64,000 bases of DNA, from the NCBI RefSeq assembly GCF_021555175.1, contig NZ_JAKGRW010000006.1, forward strand, positions 62,001-126,000, in the 5' to 3' direction. Position numbers and translations under genes: made by a program. The notes under the pieces are model-generated. The model ran no database searches. It saw nothing but the letters and a program-made list of their open reading frames with translations, and was not told where the DNA came from. Position 1 is the stretch's first letter, and each line of letters opens with the position of its first letter. Source of the DNA: Nocardioides alcanivorans (GTDB taxonomy: Bacteria; Actinomycetota; Actinomycetes; Propionibacteriales; Nocardioidaceae). Positions 10,603 to 19,735 of this stretch are shown piece by piece.

Positions 10603-11462
10603 CAGGACTCCTTGTGCACTGCGTCGTAGACCTCGCGCTTGGGGACGCCTGCTCTCCTCGCGACATCGAGGATGGCGTCCTTGCGACGGACTCCCTCCTC
10701 TTCCAGCTCCGCCACGAGGGAACGCCATTCGTCGGGGTCGGTGCCGACCTCGGCCGCCGGCTCGGCTCCGGTGACGACCAGGGTGACCTCACCGCGTACG
10801 CCGTCACTCGCCCACGCGACGAGCTCCTCCAGTGGGCCGCGGCGCACCTCTTCGTGGGTCTTGGTGAGTTCGCGGCAGACTGCCGCGGCGCGGTCGCCTC
10901 CGAACGCCTCCGCCATCGCGGCCAGCGCCGTCTCGGTGCGGTGCGGGGCCTCGAAGAAGACCATCGTGCGTTGCTCCTTCGCGAGTTCTGTGAGGCGGCG
11001 GGCACGTTCGCCGGCCTTGCGGGGCAGGAAGCCCTCGAAGCAGAAGCGGTCGACTGGCAGGCCACTGACGGCGAGCGCCGAGAGCACCGCGCTCGGGCCC
11101 GGCACGGAGGTGACCGTGATGTCGTGGACAACGGCTGCAGCGACGAGGCGGAAGCCGGGGTCGGAGACGCTGGGCATCCCGGCGTCGGTGACGAGCAGCA
11201 CCCGCTCCCCGGCGAGGAGCGCGTCGACGAGTGTCGGCGTACGGGCCGACTCGTTGCCCTCGAAGTAGGAGACGACGCGGCCCGTGGTGGTGACACCCAG
11301 CTCGGTGCACAGCCGACGCAGGCGACGGGTGTCCTCCGCGGCGATGACGTCGGCGGTGGCCAGTTCCCCGGCCAGGCGGGAGGAGGCGTCCTCGACGCGG
11401 CCGATGGGGGTGGCGGCCAGCACCAGGGTTCCGAGCTCCGTGGGATTCACGCCACCGATCAT
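10602..11462 (-). CDS. rsmI: 16S rRNA (cytidine(1402)-2'-O)-methyltransferase
   Basis: RsmI 2'-O-methylates C1402 of 16S rRNA in the decoding centre. The 286-residue protein shows the tetrapyrrole-methylase-like fold signatures LVLAATPIG, IAAEDTRRLRRL, LVTDAGMPSVSDPG, VPGPSAVLSAL and FEGFLPRK. The ATG at 11462 follows the GNAT stop by one base (TGACATG), and a GTG four codons later is an alternative. It is divergently arranged with the mannosyltransferase at 12072, a pairing conserved in mycobacteria. Confidence 0.95.
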   Translation of the reverse strand: MIGGVNPTELGTLVLAATPIGRVEDASSRLAGELATADVIAAEDTRRLRRLCTELGVTTTGRVVSYFEGNESARTPTLVDALLAGERVLLVTDAGMPSVSDPGFRLVAAAVVHDITVTSVPGPSAVLSALAVSGLPVDRFCFEGFLPRKAGERARRLTELAKEQRTMVFFEAPHRTETALAAMAEAFGGDRAAAVCRELTKTHEEVRRGPLEELVAWASDGVRGEVTLVVTGAEPAAEVGTDPDEWRSLVAELEEEGVRRKDAILDVARRAGVPKREVYDAVHKES

Positions 11463-11463
11463 G

Positions 11464-11997
11464 TCAGGCCAACTGCTTCTCGAGCACGGTGAACTCCAGG
11501 TCCTCACGCAGTGGGAGGCCGGCGCGATCATCGCCGTACGGGAAGGGGAGCCGGCGCCCGGTGTCGCGGAACCCGCGGCGCAGGTAGTAGGCGATCAGGT
11601 CGGAGCGCTGGCGGATCACCGTCATCTCCAGGTGGGTGCTCGTCCAGGCCTCACGGGCGAAGCCCTCAGCGCGCGCCAGCAATGCTGCCCCGAGGCCACC
11701 GCTCTGGAGCTCGGGGGCGACGGCGAACATGCCGAAGTAGGTGCGATCACCGCGACGCTGCAGGTTGCAGCAGGCGGCGACAAGTGCGGGGTACGTCGCC
11801 GGGCTGGCGATCAGCATCACGCTTTCGGGGGCGTCGATCACCTGCCGTACTTCGTCGACATCGGTGCGTTGCCCGGCGAGCAGGTCGGCCTCGGTGGTCC
11901 AGCCGACGCGGCTGCTGTCACCTCGGTAGGCCGACTCGATCAGCGCGACGAGCCCCGGCACGTCGGCGGCCGTCGCGGACCGGAAGTCGAGGCGCAT
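11464..11997 (-). CDS. GNAT family N-acetyltransferase
   Basis: The 177-residue protein has a GNAT fold: FRSATAADVPGLVALI at the start, the acetyl-CoA loop APELQSGGLGAALLARAE around residue 100, and a C-terminal YYLRRGFRDTGRRLPF that forms the last strands. The acceptor is unknown. It heads the rsmI-hydrolase-tatD string, with rsmI starting one base after its stop. TAGGAT ends six bases before its ATG, suggesting that a leaderless operon transcript starts here. Confidence 0.88.
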   Translation of the reverse strand: MRLDFRSATAADVPGLVALIESAYRGDSSRVGWTTEADLLAGQRTDVDEVRQVIDAPESVMLIASPATYPALVAACCNLQRRGDRTYFGMFAVAPELQSGGLGAALLARAEGFAREAWTSTHLEMTVIRQRSDLIAYYLRRGFRDTGRRLPFPYGDDRAGLPLREDLEFTVLEKQLA

Positions 11998-12003
11998 GCT
12001 GCG

Positions 12004-12009
12004 ATCCTA
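12004..12009 (-). promoter_or_regulatory. -10 box TAGGAT for the GNAT-rsmI operon
   Basis: On the minus strand TAGGAT is followed by six bases and the ATG at 11997, without a ribosome-binding site. It lies back to back with the mannosyltransferase promoter in a 74-bp divergent region. Confidence 0.45.
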
Positions 12010-12058
12010 GGGGCGCGGCGCATTCGTGGCGGTGCCGCCGGGGTTCGAGCGGCCTGCG

Positions 12059-12064
12059 TACCCT
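12059..12064 (+). promoter_or_regulatory. -10 box TACCCT for the mannosyltransferase
   Basis: TACCCT is followed by seven bases and the GTG at 12072, the same geometry as other leaderless candidates in the window. Confidence 0.4.
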
Positions 12065-12071
12065 TCTGCGC

Positions 12072-13724
12072 GTGGGAGCAGACCTGAAGACGCGCACGCG
12101 CGCGGCCCGGCTGGGGGTGGACCTCGACCGAGCCTCCCCACGGGACTCCCTCATCGCGTGGAGCACCGGCATCGCACTGATGCTCTTCGCGTTCTTCCTG
12201 CGGGTGTGGCGGCTCGGCCAGCCGCGCGAATTCGAGTTCGACGAGACCTACTACGCAAAGGACGCGTGGTCGCTGCTGCACCACGGCTACGTCCCGAAGG
12301 TGGTCGATGACGCCAACGAGCTGATCCTGGGCGGACAGGCGACGGGCATCTGGAAGGACGAGCCGTCGATGGTCGTCCACCCCGAGTTCGGCAAGTGGAT
12401 GATCGCTGCCGGCGAGCATTTCTTCGGGATGACGCCGTTCGGCTGGCGGATCGCCTCCGCGGTGGCCGGCTCGCTGATGGTGCTGGTGATGTTCCGCCTC
12501 CTGATGCGGCTCACCGGGTCGCTGATGCTCGGCGTGTTCGGTGCGCTCCTCCTGACGTTCGACGGCATGCACCTGGTGCTGTCCCGACTGGCGCTGCTCG
12601 ACATCTTCCTGGCCTTCTGGCTGTTGTGCGCCGTGGCGGCGCTGGTCGCCGACCGGGACTGGACGCGCCGGAAGATGGCGCTCGCCAGCCATGACGGGGC
12701 CTGGGGACCGTTGCGCGGCCTGTGGTTCCGTCCGTGGCGGCTCGCTGCCGGCATCTGCTTCGGTCTGGCGATCGCCACGAAGTGGAGTGCTGCCTACCCA
12801 CTGGCTGCCTTCGGGCTGATGGTCTGGCTGTGGGACGCCGGAGCGCGACGCCGACTCGGAGTGCGCACCGCCGTGTTGCGGTCGGCGCTGGTGGACGCGG
12901 TGCCGGCCTTCGTGCACCTCGTCGTGGTGGCAGGACTCGTCTATGTCGCGACCTGGTCGGGTTGGCTGCTGCACGCGGACAAGTACGAGGAGCACCTCTC
13001 CTCCACGCAGTACACCGGCTTCGTCGAGGAGGGCCCCGACTGCAAACACGTGAGCGACGACGATGCTCGGTGGCCGACCGCCACCGAGCCGGACGCCTCC
13101 GGGTTGGGCGAACTCGGTCAGTCGCTGCGATCACTCTGGTACTACCACCAGGACCTCTACACCTTCCACACCCACTACCTGAACTGCTCCGAGCACACCT
13201 ACCAGTCCGATCCGCGCGGCTGGCTGCTGCTCAACCGGCCGGTCGGGGTGAACGTCGAGAACGACATCGAGCCCGGTGACCAGGGGTGCGAGGCAGCAGC
13301 CGGGTCGACGTGCCTACGCCAGGTGCTGCTGCTGGGCACGCCGGTGCTGTGGTGGGGTGGAGCGCTCGCGCTGGCCGCGGCAGCGGTGCTCTGGATCGGG
13401 CGCCGGGACTGGCGCTACGGGCTGGCCGTCGTCGGCGCGATCACCATGTGGTGGCCGTGGGAGCTCAACGACACCCGACCGATCTTCAGCTTCTATGCCT
13501 CGGCGATCCTGCCGTTCCTCATCATCGCCCTGACCCTCGTTGCCGGGCTCCTGCTCGGACGGGGTCGAGAACCCTCGTCACGACGTACGCTCGGCACGAT
13601 CGTGGCCGGGTCGTTCCTGGTGCTGGTGGCGCTGAACTTCGCGTGGTTCTGGCCCATCTACACCAACGAGTTGCTGACCCGCACGGAGTGGCTGGACCGG
13701 ATCTGGTTCAAGCGTTGGATCTAG
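12072..13724 (+). CDS. Dolichyl-phosphate-mannose--protein mannosyltransferase (PMT family)
   Basis: This integral membrane glycosyltransferase would transfer mannose from polyprenyl-phosphate-mannose to Ser/Thr of exported proteins. The 550-residue product has about ten membrane segments, the acidic catalytic loop EFEFDETYYAKDAWSL right after the first one, and the PMT signature HPEFGKWMIAAGEHFFG. A large extracytoplasmic loop lies at about residues 305-420. The GTG at 12072 is chosen because the sequence becomes PMT-like at once and a -10 box lies seven bases upstream. Its stop overlaps that of convergent metB. Confidence 0.92.
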   Translation: MGADLKTRTRAARLGVDLDRASPRDSLIAWSTGIALMLFAFFLRVWRLGQPREFEFDETYYAKDAWSLLHHGYVPKVVDDANELILGGQATGIWKDEPSMVVHPEFGKWMIAAGEHFFGMTPFGWRIASAVAGSLMVLVMFRLLMRLTGSLMLGVFGALLLTFDGMHLVLSRLALLDIFLAFWLLCAVAALVADRDWTRRKMALASHDGAWGPLRGLWFRPWRLAAGICFGLAIATKWSAAYPLAAFGLMVWLWDAGARRRLGVRTAVLRSALVDAVPAFVHLVVVAGLVYVATWSGWLLHADKYEEHLSSTQYTGFVEEGPDCKHVSDDDARWPTATEPDASGLGELGQSLRSLWYYHQDLYTFHTHYLNCSEHTYQSDPRGWLLLNRPVGVNVENDIEPGDQGCEAAAGSTCLRQVLLLGTPVLWWGGALALAAAAVLWIGRRDWRYGLAVVGAITMWWPWELNDTRPIFSFYASAILPFLIIALTLVAGLLLGRGREPSSRRTLGTIVAGSFLVLVALNFAWFWPIYTNELLTRTEWLDRIWFKRWI

Positions 13725-14884
13725 CCCAGGGCTCGTTCCAGGTCGGCGATCAGGTCCTCGGCACTCTCGATGCCGACGCTGAGCCGGATGAGGTCGGCCG
13801 GGACCTCGAGTTCGGTGCCGGCGACGGAGGCGTGGGTCATCCGCCCGGGGTGCTCGATGAGCGACTCCACACCGCCGAGCGACTCACCCAGTGTGAAGAC
13901 CTCGGCCTTGGCGCACACGTCGAGTGCAGCCTGCTCCCCACCGGCGACCCGGAAGGAGATGATGCCGCCGTAGCGGCGCATCTGCCGGGCTGCCACCTGG
14001 TGGCCGGGGTGTTCGGGCAGACCGGGATAGATGACCTGGCTGACGCCGGGGTGCGCCTGCAGGAAGGCGATGATGCGCTCAGCGTTGTCACAGTGGCGAT
14101 CCATGCGCACGGCGAGGGTCTTGAGGCCGCGGTGGGCGAGGAACGCGTCGAAGGGACCGGCGACGGCGCCCATCGAGTTCTGGTGGAAGGCGATCTGCTC
14201 GGCCAGCTCGAGGTCACGTACGACGAGCGCACCGCCGACGACGTCGGAATGTCCGCCGACGTACTTCGTGGTGGAGTGCACGACCACGTCGGCCCCCATC
14301 GTCAGCGGCTGCTGGAGGTAGGGCGAGGCGAAGGTGTTGTCGACGACGAGCAGGGCGCCGGCGTCGTGGGCAACCGCTGCCAGGGCTTCGATGTCGGCGA
14401 TGTTGAGCAGCGGGTTGGTGGGCGTCTCCACCCACACCATCCGGGTCTCACCCGGTCGGATCGCTGCCTGTACGGCGTCGACGTCGGAGACGGCCGCAGG
14501 CGAGTGTTCCAGGCCCCATACCTTCTCGACCTTGTCGAAGAGGCGGTAGGTGCCGCCGTACGCGTCGTCGGGGATCACCACGTGCTGGCCGGGCCGGCAG
14601 AGCGCCCGGATCAGGGTGTCCTCGGCGGCCAGCCCGGAGGCGAAGGCGAAGCCACGCTCGCCCTCCTCGAGCGCGGCAATGGCGCCCTCGAAGGCGGTGC
14701 GGGTGGGGTTGGCCGAGCGGCTGTACTCGTAGCCGCCGCGCAGGCCGCCGACACCGTCCTGCTTGTAGGTGCTGGTGGCGTAGATCGGCGGGATGACCGC
14801 ACCCGTGGTCGGGTCCGGCTCATAGCCGGCGTGGATCGCCCGGGTCTCGAAACCCGACTTGCTCCGGTGCTCCTGGCTGCTCAC
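13721..14884 (-). CDS. metB: Cystathionine gamma-synthase
   Basis: MetB is a PLP enzyme that joins O-acyl-homoserine and cysteine to cystathionine in methionine synthesis. The 387-residue protein matches the Cys/Met metabolism PLP family: YEYSRSANPTRTAFEGAIAALE, ETPTNPLLNIADI, and the PLP lysine in VVHSTTKYVGGHSDVVGG. A cystathionine gamma-lyase or O-acetylhomoserine sulfhydrylase role cannot be fully excluded. The start is GTG at 14884, seven bases after a TAGGCT box on the minus strand (14892-14897). It converges with the mannosyltransferase. Confidence 0.9.
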   Translation of the reverse strand: MSSQEHRSKSGFETRAIHAGYEPDPTTGAVIPPIYATSTYKQDGVGGLRGGYEYSRSANPTRTAFEGAIAALEEGERGFAFASGLAAEDTLIRALCRPGQHVVIPDDAYGGTYRLFDKVEKVWGLEHSPAAVSDVDAVQAAIRPGETRMVWVETPTNPLLNIADIEALAAVAHDAGALLVVDNTFASPYLQQPLTMGADVVVHSTTKYVGGHSDVVGGALVVRDLELAEQIAFHQNSMGAVAGPFDAFLAHRGLKTLAVRMDRHCDNAERIIAFLQAHPGVSQVIYPGLPEHPGHQVAARQMRRYGGIISFRVAGGEQAALDVCAKAEVFTLGESLGGVESLIEHPGRMTHASVAGTELEVPADLIRLSVGIESAEDLIADLERALG

Positions 14885-14891
14885 ACCGTCG

Positions 14892-14897
14892 AGCCTA
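14892..14897 (-). promoter_or_regulatory. -10 box TAGGCT upstream of metB
   Basis: On the minus strand TAGGCT is followed by seven bases and the GTG start of metB, consistent with a leaderless transcript. Confidence 0.4.
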
Positions 14898-14943
14898 CTC
14901 GGGACGGGTCGCCACCATCAGCGAAGGCGTGCGGCAACGGGCC

Positions 14944-16247
14944 TCAGGCCGCGTCCATTCCGTCGACCAAGTGGGCGGGCGGCGCCTGAATGTCGACTGG
15001 CTTGCCCCAACGGGTGTAGTCGAAACGGGACTGCTTGCCATCGAAGTCGATGACTGCCCGCCGAATCGTGTGGTCGTCGGAGAGGTGGACTCGGAAGGTG
15101 TAGTCAGGAATCTTGCTCATGTCCTCGCCAGCCATCTCCGCGATGAACTCGAAGTCGATGGCGAGCTCGTACTCGTGGAACGACTTGCCACCGATCCTTG
15201 CGGGACCTCGGTAGGTGACCCGCTCGATCATGCTGTCGCGGAACTGCGTGCCCATGGTGAAAGAGCTCTCCATGTCTGCCACGACCTCCTCGGCGTCCTT
15301 GCCGGTGAGCTGGAAGTAGATCTCCTCCCCGTGGGTCTGGCATAGAAGGTGCGGTCGACGTAGAGCGCCTCGAAGGATTCGCCCTCCTCGACGTACGTGG
15401 CGTCCAGGGCGAGGACCTTCTGCCCGTCACCCCTGATGTCGCCATGCATCTCCATTCCGTCGGACGTCACCATGTCCATCCGGAAGGTGACCTCCCCCTC
15501 CTCTGGCCCGGCAGTGGCGGCTGCGAACGTCGACCTGGTCAGCGGGACGTAACTCCCGGCCGGCAGCACCTCGGAGGCGGCCGGAGCCTCGATCGAGACC
15601 TCGTGACCCCATGCGCTGAAGTCCGCAACGAAGTCCTCGCCGTACATGGTGAAGAGCAGACGACGCACCCGGTGCTGCTCGTCAAGCCAGAAGCGGAAGC
15701 TCATCCGCGGCAGCTGTTGCTCCGAGGCGAAGACCTCATCCACCCACTCTCGCTGGAACACCAGGGCGTACCGCTCGTACGGCGTGTTGCCGATGTGCTC
15801 CTCCCCGAGGTGTCGGAACTGGTCGGGTTCGAGGTGGTTCGCTGCCAGCAGCTCGAGGACGAGGTTGGTCGCGAAGTGCCGTTGGATCTCGTCGATCTCG
15901 TCGCTCTCGTCGTCAAGAAGCTCACGGAACTTGCCGATGCCGTGGCGGAGATAGGCGTGGTCGTCGACGACGATCGTCTCCTGCCGCGCCAGGCCTTGGC
16001 CCGTGCTCAGCCGCATCGCAGGTTGGTCGCCGAGGCGGACCTGCCCGGTCGTGAGCTTCTCGGGGGTGCGCATCGTCGCCTGGACCGTGCCGGCCGCCAC
16101 CATGGCGCCGACCACGGTGCTGGCGAAGTTCTCCTCGGTCAGCACCTCCCCGGGAGCCGGTGCCGAACTGGCCGTCCAGCCGTCGCTGCTGCATCCGGTC
16201 GCCATCATCAGGACAGCAACGAACCCCACCAACCACGCCCGAGACAT
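14944..16247 (-). CDS. LolA/LppX-like lipoprotein with two similar halves (one apparent frameshift)
   Basis: The protein starts MSRAWLVGFVAVLMMATGCSS, a lipoprotein signal with the lipidated cysteine near residue 19. The frame breaks at a CCCC run at 15327-15330 (GGGG on the coding strand). Adding one G joins FYARPTG to EEIYFQLTGKD and gives about 434 residues. Two similar halves are visible: residues about 40-220 end FSAWGHEVSIEAP and the second half ends YTRWGKPVDIQAP. This F..WG..V.I.AP ending suggests the LolA/LprG-like lipid-binding fold. A role in moving or sensing envelope lipids is inference. It is divergent from msrA. Confidence 0.7.
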
Positions 16248-16360
16248 GGCGGCAGCATAAGTGACCGGTTTTCCCGTTGTGGGCGATCTCGGGAAAGTCG
16301 ATGGGAAGGTCTCGACCGGGGGCGGTGTTGGATGGAGGAGACACCTTCGAAGGAGGCCCT

Positions 16361-16999
16361 GTGTTCGGTCGCAAGCCCGCCACCATCCCCACCCCTGACC
16401 AGGCACTGCCCGGTCGTACCGCACCGTGGTTCCAGTTGCGCGACAAGCACCTGGTGCTCGACGCGCCCGTCGTGACCGACGAGGTGCCCGACGGCCTCGA
16501 GGTCGCAATCTTCGGGCTCGGCTGCTTCTGGGGCGCCGAGGAGATCTACTGGCAGAAGCCCGGCGTCTGGTCCACTTCCGTCGGCTACACCGGCGGCTCG
16601 ACTCCGCATCCGTCGTACGAGGAGGTGTGCAGCGGGATGACCGGACACACCGAGGCCGTGCGGATCGTCTTCGATCCGTCCGTCGTCTCCTACGCCGACC
16701 TCGTGAAGACGTTCTTCGAGGTGCACGATCCGACGCAGGGCATGCAGCAGGGCAACGACATCGGCACCCAGTACCGCTCCGGCATCTACACGACCGACGA
16801 GTCCCAAGTGGTCACGGCCACGGAGTTGACGCGTGCGTACGGCGAGGAGCTCGCCCGACGTGGACTGGGCGAGATCACCACGGAGATCGCCCCGGCCGGT
16901 GACTACTGGTATGCCGAGGACGTGCACCAGCAGTACCTCCACAAGAACCCCAACGGCTACCGCTGCCACGCCAACACCGGCGTCCCCTTCCCCTCCTGA
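16361..16999 (+). CDS. msrA: Peptide methionine sulfoxide reductase MsrA
   Basis: MsrA reduces the S-epimer of methionine sulfoxide in oxidised proteins. The 212-residue product has the catalytic GLGCFWGAEEIYW, the substrate motif SVGYTGGSTPHPSYEEV, and a C-terminal GYRCHANTG with the likely resolving cysteine. The start is GTG at 16361, nine bases downstream of a strong GAAGGAGG. The roughly 50-residue N-terminal part before the catalytic motif is typical of long-form actinobacterial MsrA. It is divergent from the lipoprotein at 14944-16247. Confidence 0.95.
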   Translation: MFGRKPATIPTPDQALPGRTAPWFQLRDKHLVLDAPVVTDEVPDGLEVAIFGLGCFWGAEEIYWQKPGVWSTSVGYTGGSTPHPSYEEVCSGMTGHTEAVRIVFDPSVVSYADLVKTFFEVHDPTQGMQQGNDIGTQYRSGIYTTDESQVVTATELTRAYGEELARRGLGEITTEIAPAGDYWYAEDVHQQYLHKNPNGYRCHANTGVPFPS

Positions 17000-17013
17000 C
17001 GAATGCCCGCTGG

Positions 17014-17019
17014 CAGGAT
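17014..17019 (+). promoter_or_regulatory. -10 box CAGGAT upstream of the nitroreductase gene
   Basis: CAGGAT ends six bases before the GTG at 17026 with no ribosome-binding site. The msrA stop is only a few bases upstream. Confidence 0.3.
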
Positions 17020-17025
17020 TCTCGT

Positions 17026-17535
17026 GTGGCTCTTCCCCATCTGATCGCTCATCGGGCCGTGCGAGCGTTCCAGGACACGCCCGTGCCCACCTCGCTGGTG
17101 GAGCAGGTCATCGACACCGCTCGCTGGACCGGCTCGGCGCGCAACCGGCAACCGTGGCGCTTCGTCGCCGTCGCCGATGCGGACACCAAGCAGTTGCTCT
17201 CCCGCTTCGGGGCGTACGCCAGTCACCTTGCGGACGCGCCGCTGGTGCTGGTCGTGCTCAGTCCGACCGAGCGCGGACTGGACACCGAGTTCGACGTGGG
17301 TCGCGTCGTGCAGTCGGTGGTGCTTGTCGCGACGGAGGCCGGGCTCGGCTGCGGGGTCGTCAGTCTCTATCCCGACGAACACTCCCGTGCGGCCGCGGAT
17401 CTGGTCGACGCCGGCGCAGAGTGGAGTGCGCGACATGCCATCGCTCTCGGTTGGCCGGGGCCACCGCCGAAAGGCGGCACCCTCGCCGTACCCGCAGGGA
17501 GACTCCCCTTGGCCGAGCTCCTCAGCTTCCGCTGA
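17026..17535 (+). CDS. Nitroreductase family FMN oxidoreductase
   Basis: The 169-residue protein begins PHLIAHRAVRAFQDTPVP, the nitroreductase R-S/A-x-R-x-F phosphate-binding motif. It continues with ARWTGSARNRQPWRFVAV (FMN contact region) and VATEAGLGCGVVSL. It is shorter than most nitroreductases (about 190-220), which fits the small actinobacterial subgroup. The physiological electron acceptor is not predictable. The HNH element begins about 60 bp after its stop. Confidence 0.85.
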   Translation: MALPHLIAHRAVRAFQDTPVPTSLVEQVIDTARWTGSARNRQPWRFVAVADADTKQLLSRFGAYASHLADAPLVLVVLSPTERGLDTEFDVGRVVQSVVLVATEAGLGCGVVSLYPDEHSRAAADLVDAGAEWSARHAIALGWPGPPPKGGTLAVPAGRLPLAELLSFR

Positions 17536-17594
17536 GCGACGCCGGGAGTCTCCCCCACGTCGCCCCTGTCCCCTCGCCGATCCCGTACCCCGCT

Positions 17595-18085
17595 GGTCGA
17601 GCCTGTCGAGACCCGGCCGGAGGTCGAGCCTGTCGAGACCCCGCCGCAGCCCCGTTGGTCGAGCTTGTCGATCCTCCGGTGGTCGAGCTTGTCGAGACCT
17701 TGCACGTGGGTGTCGAGACCTGCCCCGGGCCGTGCCGTCCGGGGCAGCCTCCGTCGCTGGGGCGGCGCGTCGTGCGCACGGCTCTTTGGGTGGGTTGCGT
17801 TGGGTGGGCGCCCGCCGCGGCCAAGCCCCTTGACGCTCCGTCGGCAACCCCGGACGTCCCACCCCGCCCCTGTGCGCCGTTGGTCGGTCTGTACTCCGGT
17901 GGTCGAGCTTGTCGAGACCATGTACGCCTGTTGGGTCGACCTGTACGTCGTTGGTCAAGCTTGTCGAGACCTTGCCCCGCGGGTCAGAGCTGGTCTCGAC
18001 AAGCTCGACCAACGGGATCCTGTTCTCGAGCCCACGCCATCCCCGCCGGTCGAGCCGTACTCCGGTGGTCGAGCTTGTCGAGACC
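17595..18085. repeat. Array B: downstream arm of unit 1
   Basis: Full copies of GGTCGAGC(T/C)TGTCGAGACC lie at 17595, 17622, 17681, 17901, 17953 (one mismatch) and 18067, with a truncated one at 17657. One copy of opposite polarity lies at 17992-18010. The copies at 17953 and 17992 form an inverted pair around a 20-bp segment. The stretch at about 17720-17890 between copies is GC rich and shows no convincing gene or repeat. Confidence 0.9.
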
Positions 18086-18121
18086 ACCGCCCCCGCTGAT
18101 CGGTGTGGTGGCGTGCCTGTA

Positions 18122-18150
18122 CCCCGGGAGAGACGCATGCTCTCCCGGGG
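18122..18150 (-). terminator. GC hairpin downstream of the unit 1 HNH gene
   Basis: CCCCGGGAGAG and CTCTCCCGGGG form a perfect 11-bp stem with a 7-nt loop. There is no T tract, as is usual for high-GC actinobacterial terminators. Equivalent hairpins follow the other two HNH genes at the same distance. Confidence 0.7.
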
Positions 18151-18198
18151 ATCGGGCTGTGGTGCTGTTTGGCAGGCGCTGCTTCTGATGGGTGGTGC

Positions 18199-19648
18199 TC
18201 AGCCGGGCTGGCTGGTGTCGTGGGTGCCTTGGGGTGTGACCAGCCAGGTCCTGCCGTGCTGACTGGTCCAGATATAGGTTCCGTCCCTGGCCCGTCGATA
18301 ACGCCACCTACCGTGGGTTTTCATCAAGTGGTGACGTCGACACAACGGCGCCAGATTCTCGGGCCGGGTTTGCCCGGGCGGACCACCCTCACCAAGTGGA
18401 AGATACGGGTCGATGTGGTCCAGGTCGGCGTCCCAGCTGGAGCGTTCACAGTTGGGATACACACAGTGCGGGTCACGCAACCGGACCAGGGTGTCCATCC
18501 ATTCGGGTGGATCATGACGATCCACCGCATCGGTCCTGTTCAAATCGACCACCGGGGTGACGGTCGCAAGCGAACCGTGACGGGCCAACCAGTCGCGTAG
18601 CTGGCTGGTGAGGACCTGCCCCAACCGGTCGGTGGAGGCGATGCCGTCGCCGTCCAACCCCAACTCGTGGGGGTCGAGGCCCAACGCGAACAGGTCCGCA
18701 AGGTTCACGTGGGCCATCACCCGCAACCCACGACGGCGTCCGAACGGGCCCGGTGTCGTCACCAACCGACCCGGCTTCACGTCGGTCCGCGGTTCGCCGC
18801 CCACTGCCGCAGTGTCGTTGGCGATGGTGGTGTAGTCGAGGGTGGGTTGGTCGGTGTCGTCGGTGAGCCGCCCGATCGCTTTGGCACGGCGTTGGTCGAT
18901 GGTGTCGGTGTCACCCAGGCGCCGCAGTGTCTCGGCTTCGTGGTTGAGGAGGTCCAGGAAACGGGTGAGGTCCAGCGAGTCGCCGACGGCTTGGAGCTCG
19001 GAGGTGCCGGCGATCCCGCCGGCTCCTTCTTCGTGTCCGGCGTGGGGGTGGTGCAGCCACACTCCCCAATCCGCCTTCCCCCTCGGAGCAGTGGGGTCCT
19101 TCACCAGCTCGGGGTGGAACTTGGCGATCGCCATCGCCAACCACTTCTCGATCGTCGGCCACCCCGACGAGGCCGGTCGCAGCGAGGTGGTCGTCGAACC
19201 ACCGTGCAGCGGCGTACGACAGTTTCCTCGTGAGCAGTGCGACACGGCGGGCGTTCCACCCCGGCACCTCCAGGGCCTCGACCTTCGCCCACAGATTCGG
19301 CAACCGGTGGACGAGATCCAGGGCGTCGGCGACCAACGCGAACCCGGCACCACGCGAGATCCCACCTGATGCGGCGAGCTCCTCGACCGCGAACAACGCG
19401 ACATCAGGAGTGCCGTCACCGGAGATCGCCTGTTCACAGTCGGAGGGGAACAGGGTCTCGTCACCCACCACCGCCTTCGGCTTGTCAGGGGACGGCGGGT
19501 GCATGATCGCCCACTGATAGGCGAGGCGGAGTTTGCTGCGGATTGCTTTCAGCTCGACGATCCGGTTCTCGGCGATGAAGCCGAGCAGGGTCCCGCCATC
19601 GAGGTCAGAGACCTCGTACGGCTGGTGGCGGGCGTCGATTTCGATCAT
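18199..19648 (-). pseudogene. DUF222 / HNH endonuclease, unit 1, frameshifted
   Basis: From the ATG at 19648 the N-terminal DUF222 part (MIEIDARHQPYEVSDL...) is open until about 19165. There a GGGG run (CCCC at 19162-19165 on the plus strand) carries one base more than needed, and the C-terminal part continues in another frame. The HNH domain is intact: CVYPNCERSSWDADLDHIDPY and LAPLCRRHHLMKTH. This is a one-base gain, unlike the one-base losses elsewhere, so true inactivation is possible, though an over-call cannot be excluded. The other two copies are open throughout. It lacks most of the variable linker found in them. Confidence 0.85.
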
Positions 19649-19735
19649 GGAACCAGTCCAACATTTGGCTCCGACACAACCCGGCGGCACCGGGACTCAG
19701 GCTGTGGACAACCACCGGCCGCACTGCCGGAACGA
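19649..19735 (-). promoter_or_regulatory. Conserved 87-bp leader of the unit 1 HNH gene
   Basis: The block between the first repeat and the ATG is nearly identical in units 1 and 3 and largely conserved in unit 2. It includes GTGGTTGTCCACAG and, next to the start, GGAGCCAAATGTTGGACTGG. No clear Shine-Dalgarno sequence is present. It probably holds the promoter. Confidence 0.5.

Noticed and set aside
10457..11296. Long antisense open frames over rsmI, tatD, katG and other genes
   Set aside because: These are the usual shadow frames of high-GC genes, lacking start signals and family motifs.
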